Source of the DNA: Aquila chrysaetos chrysaetos
Taxonomy: Eukaryota; Chordata; Aves; Accipitriformes; Accipitridae
NCBI RefSeq assembly: GCF_900496995.4
Contig: NC_044027.1
Location: forward strand, 7,960,743 to 8,024,742
Direction: 5' to 3'
Length of the DNA: 64,000 bases
The translations under genes were made by a program, and so were the position numbers. The notes under the pieces are model-generated. The model saw only the letters and a program-made list of their open reading frames with translations, was not told where the DNA came from and did no database searches. Position 1 is the first letter of the stretch. Every line of letters begins with the position of its first letter. Positions 34,801 through 46,800 of the stretch are shown here, in pieces.

Positions 34801-37800
34801 ACAACATGAAGCGAGGCAGCTGGCTAGAGGGTTCCTCTTGGCCCAAAATGGGAAATTTAGACAACAGTTTTAAAAAACCAACCCAAATTGGTGCTTTTTG
34901 GCAGCACCCCTCCATTTTCCCATCAGCTCTCCCAGCTGGCGAGGGGTCAGCGCAGTCAGGAACAGAGGATGGGACATGGGTGGGGGGACCCAGCAGGCAT
35001 GGGGCTGGGGCTCAGGGAGCTCTGCAACTGCACTGTCCAGAGACAGTGCCTCCCACAACCCAAGTCATCACACTCAGAGCAGCCCCGGCCGGGGAGGCAG
35101 GGTGGCGCATCCCTGAGTTAATCACCAGAGGTGCCGAAATAACCCAGAAAAGGATTTGTGAATAAAACAGCAGCCTCAGGGCACCTGCCTGCAACCACCA
35201 TCCTTCGGCAATCCCAGCATCTGGGTAGAGAGAGCACCGAGCCCGAGTCAGGGCATGGAGGGCAAAGCCACCAGCCAGAAGACAACTCCATGCCCAAGGG
35301 TCAAGAGGAGACAACCCGACTGGGTGTCAGCGCGAGGAGTGAGCACGTTAGTGGGGTGAGTCTGCAAGGTCGCACCCGTGGGATCCAAGGGAGGCAAAGC
35401 GCAGAGCTAACACCAGCTACGCCCACTGGCTCCGTGTCTCAGCACAGGACCCTCCCACGCACACTCTACCAGTTTGGGCGTGCAAACTGGTGGAAGCACC
35501 CATTCCCAGCCCTCCCACCCAGCCTGCGGTTCTCTGGGCGCAGGATCGGTGGATGAATCATCAGACTCCCTGTGGGGTCTCACCCCAGCATCGTCTCGCC
35601 CCCCACCCCTGGCACACCCACATGCCCCAGCAGGGCCAGCTCTGCTCTGCCCAGGTGCAGGGACAGGTGCTGCCACTGCCCTGGCCACCCTCTGTGTCCC
35701 AGCCGAGTGCCTCCCCCAGCCCCTGCTGCTGGTCAGGCACTGGTGGCACAAACCTTGCAGACTGATGTTATCGGGGTCCTGCCGGTTATCGAACAGGGGT
35801 GCATAATCCCCAAAGAATTCGGAATAAGCCCCACCTTCATCGCCCCGCACGGAGCCCACCGAGGAGGCCGAGTGCAGGGATGCCTGTGATTGCGCCAGCT
35901 TGGAGCAGGTCACCAGGTTGCTGAGCTCCACCTCGGGCTTCTCTGGCACAGTGGCTTCAGCAAGGGGCTCCCCGTTGGCCTCGGGTTTCGGGCCCAGCTC
36001 AGGGGCAGGTGGCTGCAGAGCATCCTTCTTGGACTCCTTCATGTCTGGGGAGACAAGGGGTTGCCACTGGGTATGCCATCCTTCACCATGGTGTGGCACA
36101 GAGCGGGGACAGATCTGCTCTGCAAACCCAGACCAGAGCACAAGCTGGCTGCCCTTGGCCAGGATAGGCTCCACTGGAGACCACCCCTCCCTTTGGGAAA
36201 GGAGACTCCTGTGGCCACGTGAAATGGGAGAGGAGCCACCAAGCCCACGCAAAGGCACACAGCCCCTCACCAGCCCAAGCAGCACCATGTGCCCCCCCAA
36301 CGCCCATACCCACGTCGCTGTTCTCCAGAGACTGGTCCTCCTCAGACACCTTCAGGAAGACCTCCTCCAGCGTGGTGTCCATCAGCCCGAAACTGGTGAG
36401 GTCCAGTTCCTCCAGGCTCTGCTCCAAGTGCTGCAGAGGCAAAGTGCTGCGTGAGGAGGGCAGGAGGTACCTGTAGTGCCACGGCCCCCCATGACCACCT
36501 GCCTGCCCACCTCACCAGCCCTTGCAGGTACCTGGAAGAGCCTCTCGAAGCAGCCCTTCTTGACAGCCTCGCTGGGCAGGATGTAGGAGAGCTCAGTGTT
36601 GGTGTCCGAGATGAGGAGGCAGGAGGCCACATACTTCTTGATGAACTGGGAGACACGAGGCTCAGAGCAGGGGCTGATGGAGGAGTGGGTGGGGGGGCTG
36701 TGCGGCTGGCCTGGCTCTGTGGCAGAGGGGCAGCACTGGTCGGTCACTTCACACCTGGCTTCCCACCAGGACCCACCATGTCCACCCTATGCCCCAGTGC
36801 CACAGGGGCTCCTCCAGCCTCCATTGTGGGGTGCTGGTGGCTTCCTGGCTTCCCTGCCTGGCCTGGGGACGATGCTCTGCACCATGGCCCATGCTGGACG
36901 TCTCCATGGGCAGCCTACGGGCCAGACAGAACCAGCACCTGGAGGCAAATGTCACCACACAGGGTCTAACCCGGGACCCAGGCGGGAGAAATCAAGGCTG
37001 AGAGATGCCACCTCCTACAGCCCTGCCCCGTCCCCCTCCACCCTCCACATGGCCTAAGGAGACTCGGGGTGGGAGCACTTGGGTGTTAACCTCTCGTTTC
37101 TTTCCTGGACTGAAGAAGGGCTGGTCCCATCTACTCCTCTAAACACAGGGTCCCGCTGCCCCCCAGACCTGTGCCATTCCTGGTGTCCGACTGCTTTTTC
37201 ACCACTGTCAGCTTGTAGCCGTCACCGTAGGTGCTCTTGAGGAAGAGTGGGGAGCCACAGCACTTGAGCTTGCCATGGGAGATGATGGCAATGCGGTCAC
37301 CCAGCAGGTCGGCCTCATCCATGTGGTGCGTGGAGAGCAGAATGGTCCTCCCTGATGGTGGCACAGAGCCTCAGTGGAGGGGCCAGGGCCACTGCAGCCA
37401 GAGGAGCAACGCTGGGCTCTGCCCACCTCCGCTCACCTGGCTTGTACTTGAGGATGAGGTCCCAGATGGCCCTGCGTGCGTACGGGTCCACACCAGCTGT
37501 GGGCTCATCCAAGATCACGGCCCGTGACCCACCCACGAAGGCGATGGCCACTGACAGCTTCCTCTTCATGCCCCCTGAGAGAGTCTGCACCAAGGAGTGG
37601 CGTTTGTTGGAGAGCTCCAGGTCCTCAATCATCCTGGGGACAGGGGAGAAGCACCAGGGATGCTGGGGGGGGGGCCGTACTGGCACCCAGTGCCTGCGGG
37701 GGAGCACATGACACCTCTTCCCCCCACCTATGGCCCTCGGCCACTGGGACAGCCCAGCTGCAGCCAGGCTACAGAAGCATCTTATTCTGGCTTCCACAGC

Positions 37801-40800
37801 CTGATACCCCAAGCTTTGGAAAACACTTGGTGGAGCTGCTCCAGGGGACATCTCTGCTACCAGATCACACACCACAACTCAGCCAGCAGGAAGGGGACCC
37901 ACTCATGCAAAAGGCACAGATGGGGCAAAAGGAGCTGGAGGGTGCCTACTTGTCCATCTCCTTGCGGATCTCCTCCTCTGCCATGCTCTTGAGCTGTGAG
38001 TAGAACCAGAGGTGCTCCTCCACCGTCAGCCTGTCAAAGAGCACGTTGTGCTGGGGACACATGCCCAGGTTCTTCCGGATCTCATCCATCTCTGTCCGGA
38101 TATCGTGGCCGTAGATGGTAGCGGAGCCCGAGGTTGGAGGGAACAAGCCAGTGAGGATGGACCTGGATGGATGGAGAAAGGCAACAAGATGAGGGACCTC
38201 ATATGCATCTACCTGGTCCCAAATCCAACCACCACCTCCAGGAGCATCTGCTGGGCCCCAGGCAGAGCAACGTCTGTGCAGGGCCATGCACCTGCTGCCT
38301 GTCCCCCTTTTGTGCCACCCCCAGATCCACACTGCTGCCCTTTGGGCATGGCACCAGCTGCCACAGGGCCCTGCAAGGCCATCACACAGCACCTTCCCCA
38401 CCCATTGCAGCTGGCTAGAATGACATGGCCCATGTCTGCCCTGACGGGCACTCACATGGTCGTGGTTTTGCCCGCGCCGTTGTGCCCCAGGAAGGACACC
38501 ACCTGGTTCTCATAGAGGTTGAGGCTCAGCTTGTTCAGTGCCAGCTTCTTGTCCGTCTTGTAGACCTTGGTGAGCTTGTCAATGCAGACAACCAAGGGGA
38601 GGTGGGTTGGCTCCTCCTCAATGCCCCGTGTCTCCTCTGCCATGAGAGAAGGATGGTGAGGAGCCGGGGGGTGGCAGGAAGGCCGGGCTTGCAGGGGGGC
38701 TCCCCAGGGGATGAACCTCCCCGCCTCCATCCCATAGTGGCTGTGCTGGCCCATGGCCCCTTTCCCTCTGCTTCTCACCAGCTTCTCCCCTCCCATTCCC
38801 AGACCAGCAGCAGCACCTGGCCCAGGATCCTGCCCCAACAAGGGCATAGGGGACACACAGGGGTCCATGCAGGACCCTGCAGCAGAGCCAGGGCCATCCC
38901 CGGACCACCTCCCACTGCCCCTGTCTGCCCTTACCCAGCCTCCGGCTCTCCATGGCACAGGCCTGATCCTCCTCCATGATGCTGAGGCGGGTGGTGCGGG
39001 ACCAGGGCCAGGTCCACTCCCAGGTCTCCACTCGCCCATTGCCCAGCCAGTAGGACTTCTGGAAGGGGAAGTACCAGGGCCGCGGCAAGCCAAACATGCC
39101 TGCAAGCACAACCCCTATGGAGTGAGGACCAACCCTGCACCCATGTCTGTGCAGAAGCTGGCCAAGGACTGGGGCAGAGCTCAGCGTGGGTATGGGACTT
39201 GGAAGTTTCCCCAGCTCAGGGACATCACTGCAGGATGGGGACTGCAAGCACCTCAGCCAACTGGGCTCAGGGCAACGCTGCTGGGCTGTGCAAGGAAGCA
39301 AAGTCCTTTGGGCTTTGGGTTGGGCCTGGCTCACGCTTCAGTTTTACCAGGAAAGCAAAGGATGCATGCGAGACCCCTCCCCAAGCAGCCAATAAAGGGG
39401 AATAGTGCTCCAGCCACCGACACCTTGCTTTGCTACAGTTGGCCAGTGAACTGAGACACACAACTAAAGATCTCCAAGGAACCTGCTGGTGTCACCAGTG
39501 GGTCAGGGCATGTGGGCAGGTGTCCCCAACAGGGCAGACACAGGGGACCCTGAAGGCACACTTTGCCAAATCCCACCATGTCAGGGCGGAGCACTGCCAA
39601 GAACCAGCAGGAACTCAGTGAGGAGGCTCCCGTAAGATCAGAGGTGCCCTCATGCCCCACCGCCCACACGTACCCGGGTGCACAGCCTCAATATACCACG
39701 TGAGCACCCCGTACACCACGGCATCCACGATCAGCATCATCATGGACAGCAGGAGGTTGAAGTCATCTCCTTCTACAGGCGACTGGCTGAAGGTGTGCCA
39801 CTGGATGCCCACGCCAGCCACCTCATACAGCGCAAAGTACTTGGAGCCCAGCCCAAAGGCTGTGGTGGACATGAGGGACTGCGGAGACGTGGAGGGAAGG
39901 GAAGGGGACGTCAGCAGGAACCACGGGCCAGCTCTGGAGGAACAGGTTGGGGCAAATTCCTACCCAGTGCTACCCCACCCAGCCCTGTGGAGATGGTCCC
40001 TGCCCTAGGAGGTCCCAAACCTTCTGGAGATCCCTCCAAAGCCGCATGGGGAGTTGGTTCATACAGGCAGAGGTTTGCCCAGGGCTTGGTGACAGCTTGG
40101 TGGACTGTGTACTGGGCATGAGGTGCCTGGAGCAAACCTGGGGCCAAGCACCTCCCCAGCAGCTGTAGCCAACTCACCGCTATGCACTTTTCAAAGGCCG
40201 TGATCTTGTCATGTGCCACCTCCTCCCTGATGGCCACGTACATGTAGGGCACGTAACTGAGGAAATAGATGATGCCGCCGCAGGCAGAGGCCAGCTTGGC
40301 CTTGGAGTAGAGCACCGACACCAGGAAGCTGCAGGGAGGATAGCATCACCTCAGATCCTACCCCACCAGGGCTTTCCCCACACCATCTGATTTTGTTGGT
40401 GTTGAGGTGATAAATTGGCCTCTCAAATCAGCTGGCTGGGGGGACCTGTGCCATTCCACTGGCCCTTGGCCTTGCCCACACAGCTCCCAGCACCCTCGCC
40501 CCATGGCACAAGGATCCCGGCACTACCCGTGCCCCCTCACCCCATGGAGTGGACCAGGCACTCACCAGAACATGATGGTAGCCACTGCGTAGATGGCAAG
40601 AAAGAGCCAGATGATGAGGACATCACTGTGCATCAGGACCTTGCCGTACTTCAGGATGGCAGTGAGCGCCGTGACAGAGATGGAGAGCTGGACGAAGCCG
40701 GTGATGAACCAAGCCACCCAATGCACCGCATTGTTCAAGCCCATCATCTTCATCACCTGCAAGGACAACACTGCTCAGTGAGGCTGTCCCCTGCCCTGCA

Positions 40801-43800
40801 CATCCTTGCTGCCTCACTCACTGGGGCTGGGAGAGCAACGGGAAGCACCGAGGGGTCCCTGAGGGCTGCTGGGAGTGGGCAGGCCACAGCACCCTGTGCC
40901 AGGGTGCCAACGGGCTCAGCTCCCTCCGGTGCTGGGCAGGGCTTGTGCCAGGGACACTCGGAAGGACTGGCCCAGCCCAGGGATGTGGCATCTGTGCCCG
41001 CACCAGCTCATGCAACCCAGAAGCATGGGGAAGGTGCCCATGGATGCAGCACAGGACTCAGAGCTCAGAGGTGCCAGCTCCTCCTCAGGGATCTCTCCCA
41101 CCATCCCCACCTCTTTCAGGCGATGCTCCTTCTCTGTCACAATGTGCTGGATCATCATGGCCACTGAGTAGACCCAGGAGATCACCATGCACAGGGGCAT
41201 CATGTGCTCAATGACGAAGAGGAAGCTGGTGGCGTAGAGGAAGAGAGGGGAGAGCTGGATGGTGGCACCACCACACAGACCCAGGGAGACCTTGAGGCAC
41301 AGGGAAGCGGAATGGCTCTCCTACCACCCAGGGACAACCAGCCCTCTGGTCCGGCAGCTGTTTAGTGCCCTAAAAGAGCTTCTCCAATGAGCCCATAGGA
41401 CAGTCTGGTGTCCTGGCAGGCAGGCGGGCAGCAGCCATGGGCTCAGCCCAGTGCCCTACCTACCTGGTGTGGATGGGGCCCTATCCACCCTCCTGCCCTG
41501 GAGGGCCAGTGGCTCTGGGACTTCTCCGGGTGCTTCCTCCAGACCACTGTGTTCAATAACCACTGACAGACCCATGTGGCATCCATTCACCACACTCCTC
41601 TTGTTCCCCCCAAGTCTTTCAGCCTCCAAGACACCCTGCAGCCATGAGTTTCTCACTTCAGCTGCAAACTGGGCACAAAATCCTTCCCCTGCTTGCCTAG
41701 CCTGCTGGTCCAAGGAACAGAGCTTAACTGGTTGCTCATCACTCCCAATGTCACCAACCTCTCTCAAGCCCCCAAACTTGTCCCCTTTTCCCAGCTGAAG
41801 TGTCCTGGCCTGCAAAGAGGAAGAGGGAAGGTCCTGCCCCTGCCCACCCTGACCATGCGGGTGTTACTCACTCATCCCGGGTATAACACGGGTACGGGAA
41901 CATCTGCACATAGTTGCCGGGCTCCACCACATCATGGCCAACAAACGTGTTGATGAGGGCACGCTCCATCATGTCTGGGGAGGAGGAGAAGCCAGGCTGA
42001 GCGGGAAGTGCGGGCAGGGGCTGGGTATATGGGCAGCTGTGGCAGGGAGCTGGCACTCACCCTGGATCCAAACGAAGCCGTAAAGGAAGTAGAAGCGGCC
42101 GCCGGTGTTGGGGCCAGGCCGCCAGTACGCCCGCCGGATCTCATTGGTCTTCTCCGTGAAGCTGGAGTTCTGCCTGATCTTGTACATGACATGTGGGGGC
42201 AGCGAGCCATCCCTGTTGGTCTGGAAGATGACGCCTGCAGGCAGCAGGAGAGGCACCATGGGAGATGGCCACACCAGCTGGCCCGCAGCAACGGGCAGGG
42301 ACATGGAGGGGTTCAGTGCATCCCAGCCAAGGGCACCACAAGGGCTGCCATGGATGAGGAGGGTGGGCATGGCCCTGGCATGGGATGCAAGGGCACGTGG
42401 ACTGCAGGCAGCGGCAGTGGGAAAGCCAGGACAGTGGCAGGGTGTTGCGCCTGGCAGGGCTTGGCCAGGGGCAGAGGACGGGTACCATGAGATGGTTGGT
42501 CCGCTCATCCACCCAATGCATGCACCAAGGGAGCCACGTCCCAAAGCCAGTGGTCCCAGCCTGGGGCACAGCTGGAGAAGGACATGGCTTCAGGGACCCC
42601 TGCGAAGGGGCTGGTTCCCAGGGACATACTGGCAAAGACCGTGACGTTGTCCTGGTAGGCCTGGTTCAGCGTGTAGTTGACAATGCTCTCCTCATCCGGG
42701 AAGCCTTTGAAGATGTCCACGCTGACCTGGTAGGAGGGGAAGGCTGGTGAGACCCCACTGGCCCTGACAGGTCTGGTAAGCAGACCCTGCTCACAGTGCA
42801 ACAAGTACCACCCACAGCCACCCCGCGAGCCCCCGAACCCAACAGTGGATGGGCACCTCCACCATTGACATCTACCCCAAAGCTCCTGACACTGCAGAAG
42901 CCATTATCTCCTCCAAGGCTCCTGTCCCATGGCCTTAAGGAGGTCTCAGTGGACCTGACCCCTCTCCAGTCCTACAGAGCCCAGCTGTGGGTAGTGGGTG
43001 CCACTCCAGCACCTGTGTTCCCACAGGCAAGCACAACCTCACCTTGGCCATGAAGTGGACCCAGCCGCAGGCGGCATTGTCGATGGTGTCCAGCTGCTGG
43101 AGCAGGACGCTGGCATTGGGCAGGGAGAAGTTGCCGTTGAGAAAGTTGTGGAGAACATCACTATCAGAGACGTTCAGGATCTCTGGGTGCTTGTGAAGGT
43201 CGGCAGTGAACTGGGACAGGAAGGGAGACACAGGAGGGAGAAGTTGGGGTACCCCCTGCCTCTCAGCCCCCTTCTCCTCCCCATGGACACCGACAGGACC
43301 CAACGTTCCTCCTGGGGATAGGGGGACAGCATCCACCCTGCACAGGGAACCAGCCTGGTCGTCACAAGAGCAGGCTGGGCACCAAGGAGCACCTGAGATC
43401 TTCACATGAAGAAGCTATGAGGTGCCTGGGGGCAGGACACCCCCTTCTCCCACCCCTGGGGCAGTAAAGCCCAGGCAGGCTCGGTCCCCACCGCGCTATC
43501 CTACCTGCTGCAGCCAGCGGATGCGTCTCTGCAGCCTGCCCTCCTCCAGGTAGGCACGGATCTCGGGGGAGATGTTCAGCCACGCCTTGGCGTAGTGGGT
43601 GACGTTGCCCACGAAGGCAAAGGTCTCGTTGGCCTGGTGGGGAGGGAGGTCACACAGCGGGAAGAGGCAGAGGCTCCCCTGCTCTCCAGGACAGCTAGCG
43701 GCCATGGAGGCAACTGCCCACTTGCCAGCAGGCATCGCTACCCCAACAAGGGCCAGGGCAGCTGCCTGCTTCTGGCAGCACTGGCGGCTGGCAGCTGGCC

Positions 43801-46800
43801 CTTCCTCCCCACTCAGCCTTGGCCCTGCTCCTCTGGGCAAGGAGGTCCCTGCAGAGCAGGGCTGGTGGGAGAGGAGGGACGGGGGTTCCAGCCTCTGCAC
43901 CCTCACCTTCAGGATGACCTTGTCCACTTCGGTGCCCACTGGTGCATACAAGATTTTGGGATTGCTGGTCATCAGATGCACAAGGAGGCCCAGGTTTCGC
44001 TGCTCCTTGCTGGTGAAGCCCAGCGAGCTCATGTTGCCCTGCTTCAGCGCCTCAGGCTCGATTGTCCTGCAAAAGGGGCTCAGGCTGCCCATGCCACTCC
44101 AGCCTCAGCACCCCTCACTGCAGGCAGTCCCCACCCCAACCCATGAGGGGATTTCACGCCAACTTCCATGCCAGCACGGTGCTGGCCAGCACAGGGAGCT
44201 TTCCTCAGCCATGGCACAAGGATGCAGTGCAGCATCCATCTCCCATGTGCTCATCAAGTAATGACCAGGGGCCCTTGATGGCTGGCAGAGGCAGGATGGG
44301 CTCTCCCACACCCCTGTCCTGACCAGAGAGCACCTGGATCTGGCCCTCTCCATCCCCTCGGGCTCCTACCGGTTGTTGCCGCAGAGGATGGGCTGCAGCC
44401 CAGCCCAGAGCTGCACGAATGCCGAGAACTGCCCCTGGGGGTTGTCGCCACCAGCTGGGCCCCTGCCGGCGCTCTCCTCTTCCGCCGTGGCATTGCTGGC
44501 CGTGGCATTGGCGCCGGCCCAGCCGGTGCTGTTGGCAGTGGGTGTCGGGGCCTTGCTGGCGCAGGCTCCCCTGGGCAGCAGCTTGGCCAATGCCGAGAGG
44601 ATGTCCACATCGCGGAGAACCTTCTCCATCTCCACCAGATCCTCCAGGAAGGCGCGGAGGCGGTGCTGGGCAGCTGTGCTGTTCACCTCGTCCAGCTTCA
44701 GCTGTGAGGATGAGTGGGCAAGGGGTTACTGATGGCTGGGACAACAGGGCCCTGCTTACCAGCGGGAAGGGACCAAGGCGGACCCCAAGCAGTGGCATGT
44801 CCGCTTTCTTGATTAAAAGGTAGGAGCTGTGCCCAGCTGGGGCCCCAGACTCATTGCAATGCATCCGTGGCTATCAGGCAGCGGGAGTGCAGGCAAATGC
44901 TGGCAGGGTCTTGTTGGGGGACAGAAGATGTCCCTCAGGCAAGAAGAGTGGTCCTCCGTGACCGCAAGGGACACATCAGACTTGGGTGGGACAAGAAACG
45001 GGATCTCAGAGCCAGACTTGAGGAGCTGTGCCACCAGGGACATTGCAGTCCTGGGGAGAGAAGCCTGTGGGGGGACACTTGGCAGATGCTGAGGACAGCC
45101 AGCCCCACCCAATGGGCAGCATCCGAGCAGGTGCCAGGAGGGGGAATCATCCGGGGGTCCCACCATGGGGCTGAGCAGGGAGTGCCCATGTGGGGTAAAG
45201 AGGTGATCCGGAGGGGCCAGGCCATGTAATGGAGCCCCCTGTCCCCACACATCCCCTGGTGAGTAGGGAAACCCTGCCCAGGACTTGTCCCTGCCCCACA
45301 GCCCACCCCACGGCTGATGGGAGGCACGTCCCGCAGCCCCGCTCTCACCCTGCTGATGATCTTGGGGGTGTCCAGCTGGTCCCGGAGCTCAGCAGCCAGC
45401 TGGGCGAAGCGCTCCCGGCGGGCAGCCCGGCTGCCATTGCAGGCTAGCGCCCGGTATGCCGGCAGCAGCGGCTGCTGCCCAGGGGCCACGCGCAGGAGGC
45501 GGCGCAGCCCCCCTGGGCTCTGCTCGCACGTCAGCTGCTCCAGCACCGGCCCGGTGAAGAGGACACTCTACGGGACAGGGAGCCATAAGGGCACAGCCCC
45601 GGTCACAGGAGCACTGCAACAGTGCCCAACCTGGTACAGCAGCTGCCCGTGTGCCCTGGCTCGCCCCGCGAGGCACTCACCTCCATCTCGGTGACAAAGG
45701 CCTGGGAGCTGTCAGAGGTGGTGGGTGCCGGGGCAGTGCTGGCAAGGCCCAGGGCCTGGGAGAGCAGGTGGAGCAGCACCGGCTGGCGTGGGCCTGCCGC
45801 AGGGTCCCGCAGTGCCCTGTGGACCAGCCCTTCCCGCAGGCTCCTCCAGCTGCTGGGGAGGCTCTTCTGCAAGAGGACCAATGGGGGTGGCTGGTGGTGT
45901 GGGCGCTCCCTGGGGTCCCTCTGTGTGTGTCCCCAGGCACATGTGAATGGCCCCACAGCACCCACGTCCATGTTCTCCATGGGGAGGGGAAGAAAAGGTG
46001 ACATGCAGATGGGGGGAACATGGGTCCCCTGCACCCCAGCCACAGGAGAGAACAATCTCTCCCGCTCTCTCCACAGCCACCGTCCAGGTGGTGCCATCAC
46101 CCATTGCAATCAGAAAGCGAGACACAGGCATTGGTGTGCCTCAAAGCACTGGGGGAACTGGTGGCAGCATCGGTACAGGACCCAGCCATCCCTGCTGCTG
46201 CTCTGGCCACCTGACAGCATCCCATCACATTCCCTCCACCAGGATGGACACCCCCAGATCGCCCTGTGGCGGGACATGGAGGGGACATGGAGGATGAGCT
46301 CTGCCCCACCGTGTCCCCTGCATGTGGCACCGCTCACCTCCAGCTGCGCCATCTTCTCACCGGGGTCAAACCCATCCCACAGGTCTCGCTCATGGGTCTC
46401 ATCGGGTACCAAAGGAAAGGAACCGAAAAACAGGCGGTACACCTGCACCAGGGATGGAAGCGGGGCTGCTGAGCATGCCAGGAGCAGAGGCACCAGTTTG
46501 CCCAGCAATGCCCCAGCATGGGGTGGCAGGGCAGGATGAGTCCTGGCCAGCTGCCCACTGACTCCCACTCTGTGGGTCTGGTGGTCAGAGCTGTCTGGGT
46601 TGGGACATGTGACCATGTGCTGGGGCAGTGCAGACCCCTGCAAAGCCCGGCCCTGCAGTGCTGTACGGTCACCCACCTCCCACAGGTCATCACCCACCTC
46701 CTGCAGGTTGTCACCCACCTCCCGCAGGTCAACACTGGAGCCCAGGAGCAGCTCAGCCGTGCTGTTGGGGAGGGACAGGTTCTGCGTCAGGAAGCGGTGC

